Positions 32,595-41,337 of a DNA stretch of 64,000 bases are shown here, piece after piece; positions within the stretch are counted from its first letter, which is position 1; every line of letters starts with the position of its first letter. Source of the DNA: Nocardia abscessus (GTDB lineage Bacteria; Actinomycetota; Actinomycetes; Mycobacteriales; Mycobacteriaceae); NCBI RefSeq assembly GCF_015477775.1, contig NZ_JADLQO010000003.1, positions 434,001-498,000 of the forward strand, in the 5' to 3' direction. Under the pieces are notes generated by a model. The model was given only the letters and a program-made list of their open reading frames with translations, was not told the DNA's origin and did not search any database. A program made the position numbers and the translations under genes.

Positions 32595-33191
32595 TCATCT
32601 CGGGCGCAGGCCGTCGATCATGTGCGTGATGGTCTCGTCCAAAAGTTCCTCGGCGGTCTCCGCGGCGATCACGCCGGACCCGACGAAGGTGGCCAGGCCC
32701 TGCAGCGTCGCGACCGCGGAGAGCGCGATGCGGCGCGGGTCGCCCTCGATCACCTCGCCGAGTCGCTGGGCTTCGGCGATGAGCGCGACGGGGGTCGCGA
32801 ACGCGGCGTCCACCGCCTGGGACATCGCGTCGCCCGCCGCCGGGCTGTGCCTGCGCGCGAACATCAGCGCGACGAGCGCCGGGTTCTCGGTCGCGAAGCG
32901 AAGATAGGTACGGGCCAGGCCCCGGATGTGCCCGTCGATGGAGCCCGCTGCCGCGGTCTGCTCCAGGGCGGCCGCGAGGCGCTCGAACCCGGATACCGCG
33001 ATGGCGTCCAGCAACGCCTGCTTGTCCTTGAAGTGACGGGTGGGGGCGGCGTGGCTGACTCCGACGTCTCGCGCCAGCCGGCGCAGCGACAGGCCGTCGA
33101 CGCCGGACTCGCGCAGTGTCGCCTCGGCCCGCTGCAGCAACTCGGCGCGCAGGTCGCCGTGGTGATAGGACCGGCTTCGGGTGATCGGCAT
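32595..33191 (-). CDS. TetR-family regulator of the divergent membrane protein
   Basis: 198 residues. The N-terminal HTH (YHHGDLRAELLQRAEATLRE, later GVSHAAPTRHFKDKQALLDAI) is a clear TetR domain; the C-terminal part resembles the TetR_C domains with the MFARRHSP segment. It is divergent from the DUF3533 membrane protein gene with a 65-bp gap that contains two adjacent palindromes. This is the standard arrangement for a local repressor of an efflux or lipid transport gene that also controls itself. Ligand unknown. Confidence 0.87.
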   Translation of the reverse strand: MPITRSRSYHHGDLRAELLQRAEATLRESGVDGLSLRRLARDVGVSHAAPTRHFKDKQALLDAIAVSGFERLAAALEQTAAAGSIDGHIRGLARTYLRFATENPALVALMFARRHSPAAGDAMSQAVDAAFATPVALIAEAQRLGEVIEGDPRRIALSAVATLQGLATFVGSGVIAAETAEELLDETITHMIDGLRPR

Positions 33192-33213
33192 GGTGTTTGC
33201 AGGATAACAAAAT

Positions 33214-33247
33214 GTAGGCATTGCCTACTTTGTAGGCAGTGACTACA
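33214..33247. promoter_or_regulatory. Tandem TetR operators
   Basis: Two adjacent palindromes. GTAGGCA-T-TGCCTAC (33214-33228) is perfect, 7-1-7. TGTAGGCAGTGACTACA (33231-33247) is 17 bp with one mismatched pair. They share the GTAGGCA half and are centred 18 bp apart, so two dimers could bind side by side on nearly the same face. The second ends 9 bases before the start of the membrane protein gene. Confidence 0.8.
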
Positions 33248-33256
33248 TTTGCTGGC

Positions 33257-34555
33257 ATGACGGTCCGGACCTTCACCGCCCCGATCGCAGTGCTCATGGT
33301 CTTCGCGGCACTGCTCGCCACCATGTATCTCGGCTACGCCGGCAATACCGAGAAGAATCTGCACGACTTCCCGGTGGCCTTGGTGAACCAAGACGTCGGT
33401 GACACGCTCGACGGCAAGCCGGCAAACATCGGCGCCCAGGTCGCCGACGCGCTGGTCGCCGGTATCCCGGAGGAGAAGATCGATCTGCGCGTCGTCGGTA
33501 TCGCCGAGGCGCGCAAGCAGTTGCAGCACGGCGAGGTCTACGGCGCCATCGTCATTCCGTCCGACTTCACCAAGCGGCTGGCGATCCTCGGCGCGTCCGC
33601 CGTGGTCCCCGGGCAGATCGAGCGGCCGGTGATCACCGTCCACACCAACCCCCGGATCGGTCCGTACACCACCGGGATCATGCAGCGCATCGCGGACCGC
33701 GCCCTGAACCAGGTGGACGTGACCGTCGGCAAGAATTTGACCGACCAGGTGAACTCCGCCCTCGCCGCGGGGCCGGGCGCGCCGGCCGAGCTCAGTGGCG
33801 CTGCCCGTCTGATGCTCGCCGACCCGGTGCAGATCGTCACCGCGCCGTATCGCCCCATGGACGACGGCGCCGGGCAAGGGCTCGTCGCGTTCTTCTACAC
33901 CTTGATCCTGTTGCTGGCCGGCTTCACCGGCGCCATGATCATCCACACGCTCGTCGATTCGGTCCTCGGTTTCACGCCTACCGAGTACGGCCCGTGGTTC
34001 GTCCACCCGCCCGCCACCGGGATCTCCCGCTTCCGCACCCTGCTCCTGAAGTGGGCGGTGATCGTCACCGCGGCCCCGATTCTGTCCGGGATATTCCTCG
34101 CCGTCGCAGCGGCACTGGGCGTTCCGCTGGGCAGCCCGCTGCTGCTGTGGCTCTACGGGACGCTGGCCATCGTCGCCGTCGGCGTGACCGCGCTGGCCGT
34201 CCTGGCCGCCTTCGGCACCGCCGGACTGCTGGTCAACCTGATCCTGTTCGTGGTACTCGGCCTGCCGTCCTCGGCCGCCACGGTGCCGCTGGAAGCGACG
34301 CCCGCCTATATCGCGCACCTGGCGGCTTTCGAACCGATGCACCAGATCTACCTGGCCGTGCGCGCGATCCTGTTCTTCGACGCCCGCGCCGTAGCCGGTT
34401 TCGGCCAGGGGCTGTGGATGACGTTGCTCGGCCTCGGAATCGGCCTGCTCCTCGGCGCGACGGCCACGCTCGCCTACGACCGCCGCGGACTGCACCGCGC
34501 CACAGCGCCCACCGAGAGCGCACCCGTCGCCGGTGCTCCGGCCGTCGCCGGATAA
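33257..34555 (+). CDS. DUF3533-type polytopic membrane protein (YhgE/ABC-2-like)
   Basis: 432 residues. There is one membrane segment near the N-terminus (APIAVLMVFAALLATMYLGY), a large extracytoplasmic domain with FPVALVNQD and YGAIVIPSDF, then about five or six C-terminal helices (for example LVAFFYTLILLLAGFTGAM). This layout is that of the DUF3533/SNG1 and YhgE/Pip families, related to ABC-2 transporter permeases and linked to drug or lipid export. No ATPase is nearby. ATG 33257 lacks a good ribosome binding site and lies 10 bases after the operator; an in-frame GTG at 33239 inside the operator is less likely. Controlled by the divergent TetR. Confidence 0.8.
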   Translation: MTVRTFTAPIAVLMVFAALLATMYLGYAGNTEKNLHDFPVALVNQDVGDTLDGKPANIGAQVADALVAGIPEEKIDLRVVGIAEARKQLQHGEVYGAIVIPSDFTKRLAILGASAVVPGQIERPVITVHTNPRIGPYTTGIMQRIADRALNQVDVTVGKNLTDQVNSALAAGPGAPAELSGAARLMLADPVQIVTAPYRPMDDGAGQGLVAFFYTLILLLAGFTGAMIIHTLVDSVLGFTPTEYGPWFVHPPATGISRFRTLLLKWAVIVTAAPILSGIFLAVAAALGVPLGSPLLLWLYGTLAIVAVGVTALAVLAAFGTAGLLVNLILFVVLGLPSSAATVPLEATPAYIAHLAAFEPMHQIYLAVRAILFFDARAVAGFGQGLWMTLLGLGIGLLLGATATLAYDRRGLHRATAPTESAPVAGAPAVAG

Positions 34556-34569
34556 GGGCGGACCGGTCC

Positions 34570-36801
34570 TCAGTCGTCGGCGGCGGCCAGGAGCGCGTCC
34601 AGCTTTCCGGGGTCGACGCCGAAACCGGTGAGGCGGTTGAGCGGGATGGCTGCGATCATCCGCATCATGTCCACGCCGAGTGCCGTTGCGTCGCCCATGC
34701 TTTCGGACATGCTGCCGAACGCTTCCGCCAGCGCGGCCGCGGCCGTCGGATCGGCCAGTGCCTCACCGAGGGTCGACTCCGCCGTGATCGGGATCCGTAG
34801 TTCGTCTCCGGCGAGGTCGATCTGCCCGGTGACGCGCAGATCCCGGCTCGAAGCGCCCGCCCAGACCTGGTAGCTACCGCCCTCCACGACCCAGCGGTCG
34901 ACGCGGGTCTCCCAGTAGGCCAGGTCGTCCCGGGCAAGGAGGATCGAGACCTCCTCGCTCGCACCGGGTTCCAGCTCGGCGGTGACCGCGACGCCCTTCA
35001 GCTCCCGAGCCGGACGCGTGACGGCGGAACCGGGCACCGCCGTGTACACCTGCACCACCTCACGACCCGCGCGGGAACCAGTATTGGTGACCAGGACACG
35101 CACCGTGATTCCCGCCGCGTCCGCCGCGAGCGCCGAATCGGCGTACTCGAATGTGGTGTAGGACAGGCCGTGCCCGAAGGGGTAGGTCACGTCCATGTCC
35201 CGGCTGTCGTACCAGCGGTAGCCCACGTAGAGACCCTCGCCGTAACGCACGTGCGAGTTCTCACCGGGGAAGTTCAGGTAGGCCGGGGTGTCCTGCAGCC
35301 GTACCGGCACTGTTTCCGCGAGTCGACCCGACGGGTTCACCACACCGAACAGCACGTCGGCGAGTGCGCCGCCGCCTGCCTGGCCGAGCAGACCGCCGTC
35401 CAGGATCGCAGGCGCCGGCGCGGCCACCGGGGCCAGCCGGACCACTCCGCCGTGCGCGAGCACCACCACGGTGTCCGGTTGGGCCCGCACCACCGCGTCC
35501 AGCAGGTTGAGCTGATCGGCGGGCAGTTCGAGATGTTCCCGGTCGAACCCCTCGGATTCCTGGGTGGCGGCCAGGCCCAGGAAGAGCACGGCCACATCCG
35601 CCTTCTCGGCGGCGGCGACGGCTGCGGCGCGCAGCGCGGCGTTGTCCGCCTCGGTGTCGCTCGTGGTGAATCCCCGGCTGTAGGAAACGGTTCCGTCGCC
35701 GGACAGCGCGCGGATCTCGTCGAGTGGCACATCGAGCCGGGTCGGGGTGACGTGCGAGCTGCCGCCGCCCTGGTATCGCGGTTCCACCGCGAATTCGCCG
35801 ATCACCGCCAGCGAGCGCCCCGGAGTGAGCGGCAGGAGGTCACGGTCGTTGCGCAGCAGCACGACGCAGCGCGCGGCGATCTCGCGGGCCAGCCGATGGT
35901 GCTCGTCGGCGTTGTCCGGCGCGTCGCCGAGCTCCCGTCCGGCCACCACCCTCGCCGCCAGCCTCGCCACGTTCCGCGCGGCGCGGTCGACGTCCGCCGG
36001 GTCGAGGGCGCCCTCGGCCATGGCCGCCACCACCTGTGTGTCGGAGACGCCGCTGCCGCCGGGCATCTCCAGATCCAGCCCGGCCGTCACGGAGGCGGTC
36101 CGGTCGGCCACCGCGCCCCAGTCGGAGACCACCGCGCCGTCGAATCCCCATTCGCCACGCAGCACGTCGGTGAGCAGCCAGCGATTCTGCGCGGCATGCA
36201 CACCGTTGATCCGGTTGTAGGAGCACATCACCGTCCACGGCCGCGCGGTACGCACGATGTGGGCGAACGCGCGCAGGTAGATCTCGCGCAGCGGGCGCGG
36301 GTCGATGTCGGAACTCATACGCATCCGATCGTGCTCGGCGTTGTTGGCGGCGAAATGCTTCAGCGAGGCGCCCACTCCGGTGCTCTGCAGACCGGTCACC
36401 CATGCCGCGCCGAGCAGGCCGGTGAGCAGCGGATCCTCCGAGTAGTACTCGAAATTGCGCCCGCCGCGCGGATCCCGCTTGATATTGACGCCCGGCCCCA
36501 GCAGCACATCGACGCCCAGCGCGCGGGCCTCCCGGCCGAGCGCTTCACCCACCCGCCGCACCAGCTCGGCGTCCCAGCTCTGCGCGAGGCCGACCGCGGG
36601 CGGGAAGCAGGTGGCGGGCAGGCTCGCGGCCAGCCCGAGGTGATCGGTCGCGCCGGGCTGCCTGCGCACACCGTGCGGGCCGTCGGTCAGGGTGACCGAG
36701 GCGACCGGACCGATCGCCTTCGTGGTCCAGAAGTCGGCGCCGCTGCCGAGCGCCGCGCGGTCTTCCGGCGACAGGTCGGTGAGGTCGGGGTCGCTCGTCA
36801 T
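34570..36801 (-). CDS. Glycoside hydrolase family 3 (beta-glucosidase-like)
   Basis: 743 residues, no signal peptide, so cytoplasmic. The N-terminal (beta/alpha)8 domain has LKHFAANN (147-154) and the nucleophile Asp227 in VVSDWGA. The second alpha/beta domain follows (VLLRNDRDLLPL, AVLFLGLAATQESEGFDRE). A C-terminal fibronectin-III-like domain starts near YPFGHGLSYTTFEY. The last 80 residues (ESTLGEALADPTAAAAL...) look like the extra helical region seen in some bacterial family members. Likely substrates are beta-glucosides or similar. ATG 36801 follows GAGGAGCTGCG. It is divergent from a TetR gene, which may control it. Confidence 0.9.
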   Translation of the reverse strand: MTSDPDLTDLSPEDRAALGSGADFWTTKAIGPVASVTLTDGPHGVRRQPGATDHLGLAASLPATCFPPAVGLAQSWDAELVRRVGEALGREARALGVDVLLGPGVNIKRDPRGGRNFEYYSEDPLLTGLLGAAWVTGLQSTGVGASLKHFAANNAEHDRMRMSSDIDPRPLREIYLRAFAHIVRTARPWTVMCSYNRINGVHAAQNRWLLTDVLRGEWGFDGAVVSDWGAVADRTASVTAGLDLEMPGGSGVSDTQVVAAMAEGALDPADVDRAARNVARLAARVVAGRELGDAPDNADEHHRLAREIAARCVVLLRNDRDLLPLTPGRSLAVIGEFAVEPRYQGGGSSHVTPTRLDVPLDEIRALSGDGTVSYSRGFTTSDTEADNAALRAAAVAAAEKADVAVLFLGLAATQESEGFDREHLELPADQLNLLDAVVRAQPDTVVVLAHGGVVRLAPVAAPAPAILDGGLLGQAGGGALADVLFGVVNPSGRLAETVPVRLQDTPAYLNFPGENSHVRYGEGLYVGYRWYDSRDMDVTYPFGHGLSYTTFEYADSALAADAAGITVRVLVTNTGSRAGREVVQVYTAVPGSAVTRPARELKGVAVTAELEPGASEEVSILLARDDLAYWETRVDRWVVEGGSYQVWAGASSRDLRVTGQIDLAGDELRIPITAESTLGEALADPTAAAALAEAFGSMSESMGDATALGVDMMRMIAAIPLNRLTGFGVDPGKLDALLAAADD

Positions 36802-36828
36802 CGCAGCTCCTCGGGTCGAAACCGATAC

Positions 36829-36855
36829 CGAAAACAGTATGCCATTCGGTTTTCG
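36829..36855. promoter_or_regulatory. Candidate TetR operator
   Basis: Inverted repeat CGAAAAC (36829-36835) and GTTTTCG (36849-36855) with a 13-base spacer, in the gap between the GH3 gene and the divergent TetR gene. AT-rich relative to surroundings. Suits binding by the adjacent TetR. Confidence 0.5.
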
Positions 36856-36884
36856 TGGTGGGGCGATCCGAGTACAGTCGCGAC

Positions 36885-37499
36885 GTGGTTCGGCGCGGCG
36901 CGTATTCGAAAGGGATCGCCAAACGAGAGGAAATCCTCGAGGCGGCGCTCGAGATCGTGGCGCGTGTCGGATACAGCCGGACTACCGTGCGCGAACTCGC
37001 CGAGGCCGTCGGCCTGAGCCAGACCGGCCTGCTGCACTACTTCGGCAGCAAGGAGGAGCTTTTCGCCGCCATCCTCGCGCGGCGCGACGAGGCCGACCGC
37101 GATACCTTCACCGCCCCGGCCGTGCCGCCCGACCTGCCCACAGCGCTGATCCGCCTGATCCGGCACAACGCGGAGGTACCCGGCCTGGTCGAGCTCTACG
37201 CTCGCTTCTCCGCCGAAGCCACCCGTCCCGAGCACCCCGCCCACGACTACTTCCGCGACCGCTACCGCACCGTCCGGACCGCCCTCACCCGCGCCGTCGC
37301 CGACCTCCGCGAATCCGGTCGCCTGCCCGCTGATCTCGACCCGGACCGCTTCGCCGTCATCGCCATGGCCCTGCTCGACGGCCTGCAGACGCAGTGGTTG
37401 TACGACCCGGCCGTGGACATGGCCGACCACCTGACCTACCTGTGGGAGCTGATCGAACGCGTCGGAAACGGAGCCGAGCGGTCGCGCCCACCCCGGTAG
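36885..37499 (+). CDS. TetR-family regulator beside GH3 gene
   Basis: About 204 residues (VVRRGAYSKGIAKREEILEA...). The HTH reads YSRTTVRELAEAVGLSQTGLLHYFGSKEELFAAIL, and the C-terminal part (RYRTVRTALTRAVADLRE, LDGLQTQWLYDP) is that of the TetR_C group often found next to glycosidase genes in actinobacteria. GTG 36885 is preferred since the alternative GTG 36855 lies inside the candidate operator. Neither has a strong ribosome binding site. Likely represses the GH3 gene in response to a sugar. Confidence 0.85.
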   Translation: MVRRGAYSKGIAKREEILEAALEIVARVGYSRTTVRELAEAVGLSQTGLLHYFGSKEELFAAILARRDEADRDTFTAPAVPPDLPTALIRLIRHNAEVPGLVELYARFSAEATRPEHPAHDYFRDRYRTVRTALTRAVADLRESGRLPADLDPDRFAVIAMALLDGLQTQWLYDPAVDMADHLTYLWELIERVGNGAERSRPPR

Positions 37500-37567
37500 A
37501 ATCGGGATCAGCGGTTTCGCGTCGGCCGTACCCTTATTCGGCCGGGCGACAGCCACGGGAGTGGGAA

Positions 37568-40486
37568 ATGAGCGTACGCGACGGCCCCAGCCTGCGGCGG
37601 TTGCATCGCAGCACTCGGGTGCTGGTGATCGCCGCCACGGTGTTCGTCGTGTCGATGCTGATCGTTCCCCGCCTGATCAGGGCCTATGTCAGCTGGCTGT
37701 GGTTCGGTGAGGTCGGATTCCGCGGTGTCTGGCTCACCGCGCTGCTCACGCGCCTGTCGCTGTTCCTGGTAGTCGGCCTGCTCATCGGCGGTGCCGTGTT
37801 GGCGGCGATATGGCTCGCCTTCGCGTTCCGTCCGCCGTTCGTCCCCCGTGCCGGGGAGGAAGACAGCCTCCGGCCGTATCGGGCAGTGGTGTTGCGGCGG
37901 CCGCGGCGATTCGGGGCGGGCATCGCCGTCACACTCGGCCTCATCTGCGGTTTGATCGCGCAATCGAGCTGGATGAGAGTCCAGCTGTTCCTCCACGGCG
38001 GGTCCTTCGGTGTGTCCGACCCCCAGTTCGGGCACGACGTCGGGTTCTACGTCTTCGATCTGCCGTTCTACCGACTCGTCGTCAACTGGCTGTTCGCGGC
38101 CGTCGTACTCGCGTTCCTCGCCTGCCTCGCGACGCACTATCTGTTCGGCGGGCTGCGTCTGTCCAGGAAGGCAGGTGGCCTGACGCATGCGGCCCGTGTG
38201 CAGCTCGCGGTGCTGGCGGGCACGTTCATCGTGTTGAAGGCCGCCGCCTACTGGCTCGACCGGTACTCGTTGCTCGCGAGCCGCAGCAAGGAGCCCACTT
38301 TCGCGGGCCCCGGCTACACCGACATCAACGCCGTGCTGCCCGCCCGCTTGATCCTCTTCGCGATCGCGGTCATCTGCGCCGCGGCGGTATTCGCCGCCGT
38401 CGTCGTGCGCGATCTGCGCATTCCCGCGATGGCCGCCGCGCTTCTGCTGCTGTCATCGATCCTGGTGGGAGCCGTCTGGCCATTGGCCGTCGAGCAGTTC
38501 TCGGTCCGCCCGAACGCCGCCGACATGGAGCGCGCCTATATCGAACGCAACATCGCGGCTACTCGGCAGGCGTACGCGATAGGCAGCGACCGGGTCGATT
38601 ACCAGCCCTATTCCGGAGTCGGTACCAAGCCGCCGACCGAGGTACCGGCGGACGCCACGACGATCGCGAATATGCGTCTACTGGATCCGAACGTACTGTC
38701 CCGAACGTTCACCCAGCAGCAACAGCTGAAGAACTTCTACAGCTTCCCGCCGCATCTGGACCTGGATCGGTACCGCGTCGGTGGGGAACTGCGCGACTAC
38801 GTGGTCGCGGCGCGCGAGCTGACCCCGAGCGCGCTGAGCGGTAACCAGCGCCACTGGGTCAACCGGCACACCGTCTACACCCACGGGAACGGGTTCGTCG
38901 CCGCGCCCGCCAACCGCGTCAACGCGGCCGTCCGCGAGGCCGCCGGGGATGCCGCCAGCAGCAACAGCGGATACCCCATCTACGCGGTCAGCGACATCGC
39001 CTCGCAAGCATCCGGGAACCAAGTGATCCGGGTGGACCAGCCGCGTGTCTACTTCGGAGAAGTGATCGCGGGCGCCGACCCGGACTATGCCATCGTCGGC
39101 GGCGGCACCGAGCCCCGCGAGTACGACACCGATTCCACCAAGTACACCTACACCGGCGCAGGGGGCGTATCGATCGGGAACTGGCTCGACCGGCTCGCCT
39201 TCGCCGTGACCTACACCGAACGCAACATCATCTTCTCCAAGGCGATCGGTCCGGAGTCGAAGATCATCTTCAATCGCGATCCGCGTCATCGCGTCGAACT
39301 GGTCGCGCCGTGGTTGACCACCGACAACAACCCCTACCCGGCGGTGGTGGACGGACGGATCGTCTGGATCGTCGACGCCTACACCGCCGTCGACGGCTAC
39401 CCCTACGCCAAGCACAGCTCGCTCGAGGCGCTCGAGCCGGGCGACGATACCGACCGCGGTTCCCCGCACGAGGTGTCCTATGTGCGGAATTCCGTCAAAG
39501 CCACGGTCGACGCGTACGACGGTACGGTGACCCTCTATCGAGTCGACCGGCAGGACCCGGTACTTGCGGCGTGGATGAAGGTCTTCCCCGGCACGGTCGA
39601 ACCCGAGGAGTCGATCTCTCCGGAACTGCGCGCCCACTTCCGCTACCCGGAGGACCTGTTCACGATCCAGCGCGAGATGCTCGCCAAATACCACGTGGAC
39701 GAACCGCGAGAATTCTTCACCACCAATGCTTTCTGGTCGGTGCCCAGCGATCCCACGGTGGAGACCAACCCCCACCAGCCCCCGTTCTACGTCCTGCTCG
39801 GCGGCCAGGACACCGCCGAGCCGTCGTTCCGGTTGTCCAGTGCGATGGTCGGGTACAACAGGGAATTCCTCTCCGCCTACATATCCGCCCATTCCGACCC
39901 CGAGGACTACGGCAAGCTCAGCGTCTTGCAGCTGCCCACCGACACGCTCACCCAGGGGCCGCAACAGATCCAGAACTCGATGATCTCCGACACCAGAGTG
40001 GCATCCGAGCGGACCCTGCTCGAGCGGTCGAACCGGATTCAGTACGGCAACCTGCTCACCCTGCCGATCGCCGACGGCGGCGTGCTCTACGTGGAGCCGC
40101 TGTTCACCGAGCGGATCTCGACGACACCGAACGCCTCGACGTTCCCGCAGCTGGCGCGGGTGCTGGTGAGTTACCGCGAACCCGGTACCGGCGGTGTCCT
40201 CGTGGGCTACGCGCCGACCCTCGCCGAGGCGCTCGACCAGGTGTTCGGCCCGGGGACCGGCAGACTCGCCACGCCGCCCGGCGGTGGCCCCGGCGTTCCA
40301 CTGCCACCGAGTCAACAGCCGACCGGGCCGCAGCCCACCGGGCCGCAGCCGGCGCAACCGCCGACGGAAGCCACTCCGCAGGATCAGGCGAAGATCGCCG
40401 AACTCAACGCGCAGATCGACGAAATCCGCGCCGCCCTCGAACGTCTCCAGAAGCAGCTGAACGAACTCGATCGCAACGGTCGCTGA
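37568..40486 (+). CDS. UPF0182 family large membrane protein
   Basis: 972 residues. Seven or so membrane helices fill the first 330 residues (for example VLVIAATVFVVSMLIVPRLI, and further on FAIAVICAAAVFAAVVV). A long extracytoplasmic part follows, with typical family text such as NIAATRQAYAI, YTERNIIFSKAI, RYPEDLF.IQREMLAKYHV and LLTLPI..GGVLYVEPL. The tail is proline-rich with the repeat PQPTG, then a short coiled coil (KIAELNAQIDEIRAALERL). UPF0182 proteins occur in nearly all mycobacteria and nocardiae; function not established. ATG 37568 follows GGGAGTGGGAA. Single gene, convergent with the DUF2165 gene. Confidence 0.9.
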   Translation: MSVRDGPSLRRLHRSTRVLVIAATVFVVSMLIVPRLIRAYVSWLWFGEVGFRGVWLTALLTRLSLFLVVGLLIGGAVLAAIWLAFAFRPPFVPRAGEEDSLRPYRAVVLRRPRRFGAGIAVTLGLICGLIAQSSWMRVQLFLHGGSFGVSDPQFGHDVGFYVFDLPFYRLVVNWLFAAVVLAFLACLATHYLFGGLRLSRKAGGLTHAARVQLAVLAGTFIVLKAAAYWLDRYSLLASRSKEPTFAGPGYTDINAVLPARLILFAIAVICAAAVFAAVVVRDLRIPAMAAALLLLSSILVGAVWPLAVEQFSVRPNAADMERAYIERNIAATRQAYAIGSDRVDYQPYSGVGTKPPTEVPADATTIANMRLLDPNVLSRTFTQQQQLKNFYSFPPHLDLDRYRVGGELRDYVVAARELTPSALSGNQRHWVNRHTVYTHGNGFVAAPANRVNAAVREAAGDAASSNSGYPIYAVSDIASQASGNQVIRVDQPRVYFGEVIAGADPDYAIVGGGTEPREYDTDSTKYTYTGAGGVSIGNWLDRLAFAVTYTERNIIFSKAIGPESKIIFNRDPRHRVELVAPWLTTDNNPYPAVVDGRIVWIVDAYTAVDGYPYAKHSSLEALEPGDDTDRGSPHEVSYVRNSVKATVDAYDGTVTLYRVDRQDPVLAAWMKVFPGTVEPEESISPELRAHFRYPEDLFTIQREMLAKYHVDEPREFFTTNAFWSVPSDPTVETNPHQPPFYVLLGGQDTAEPSFRLSSAMVGYNREFLSAYISAHSDPEDYGKLSVLQLPTDTLTQGPQQIQNSMISDTRVASERTLLERSNRIQYGNLLTLPIADGGVLYVEPLFTERISTTPNASTFPQLARVLVSYREPGTGGVLVGYAPTLAEALDQVFGPGTGRLATPPGGGPGVPLPPSQQPTGPQPTGPQPAQPPTEATPQDQAKIAELNAQIDEIRAALERLQKQLNELDRNGR

Positions 40487-40524
40487 TGCTCGCGTCGCCG
40501 ATCAGCGCGGAAATCGCCTTGCGC

Positions 40525-41106
40525 CTACTTCGATTCCGTTGTCGGCGCGACACTTTCGGCGGCGGGATCGGGCTGCGTGTCCGGCAGGTGAACGAGAATA
40601 AGGCCCACGCCCGCGATGAGGAAGTTCTGCAACGCGGCGGACGACGCGTTCACGTCGTCGTTGGCCCACATGCGGAACCATTCGCCGCCGACGGTCAGGA
40701 ACCCGCCCGCGAACAACAGCACCGCCATGGTCCAGCCCAGGCTCGACAGTTTCACGGCCACATCGAGACCGGCTCGCAGCCTGCGCGGCCGTCCGGTCAA
40801 CACCCGGCCCCACGCGCCTCCCGCGGCCAGTAGCACGAAAGCGATCAGGAACTCCCAGATAACCACCAGGATGTAGGCGACGAGCGCGACATTGCCGTTG
40901 GTGATCGCGCGCCAGTCCGTGCCCGGATGGTGGATCGTCGCCTTCATCGACAGCACGGCGGCCACACCGTTGCGATTGGTGTCGGTGTCCACGCAGTTGG
41001 TGAACGCGACGAACAGATAGTAGAAGCCGGTGATGGTGGCCAGTGCCGCCACCGCCATCCGGCGGCTACCCACCACATCGAGAACCTTTGTGCCACCGTG
41101 CGTCAT
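40525..41106 (-). CDS. DUF2165 family small membrane protein
   Basis: 193 residues with four predicted membrane helices (AVAALATITGFYYLFVAFTN, VALVAYILVVIWEFLIAFVL, LSSLGWTMAVLLFAGGFLTV, ALQNFLIAGVGLILVHL). The pattern FTNCVDTDTN...GTDWRAI and GEWFRMW is that of DUF2165, predicted small integral membrane proteins of unknown function. ATG 41106 has a weak AGGTAG-like site. Convergent with the UPF0182 gene, 38 bases apart. Confidence 0.8.
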   Translation of the reverse strand: MTHGGTKVLDVVGSRRMAVAALATITGFYYLFVAFTNCVDTDTNRNGVAAVLSMKATIHHPGTDWRAITNGNVALVAYILVVIWEFLIAFVLLAAGGAWGRVLTGRPRRLRAGLDVAVKLSSLGWTMAVLLFAGGFLTVGGEWFRMWANDDVNASSAALQNFLIAGVGLILVHLPDTQPDPAAESVAPTTESK

Positions 41107-41283
41107 CTGCCTACCTCAGGTCGACTGGCATGTATGTCCGGACATCCAGGCGCCGACGATCATATAGGGTCTCCGATCGTGCCTACTCCCCATTGCGGGG
41201 AGCCGAAGTCGGCGTCGAGCGGATCGAGAAGCCTTATAACGCAGGTGGTTCCGGCCCGTCGCGCGGCCGGACGGCATCGTCGA

Positions 41284-41336
41284 GCCAGCCCGTACCCGAG
41301 GGCCGCCGTAGTGGCCGCCCTCGGGTACGGGCTGGC
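41284..41336 (-). terminator. Long-stem hairpin terminator
   Basis: Perfect 20-bp inverted repeat (41284-41303 and 41317-41336, left arm starting GCCAGCCCGTACCC) with a 13-base loop that can pair further (GGCC...GGCC). It abuts the stop of the alpha/beta-hydrolase gene. The remaining 177 bases to the DUF2165 start hold nothing I can name. Confidence 0.75.
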
Positions 41337-41337
41337 G

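Noticed and set aside
40320..40362. Direct repeat of about 18 bp in the UPF0182 gene
   Set aside because: It simply encodes the proline-rich PQPTG repeat of the protein tail and is not a mobile or regulatory element.
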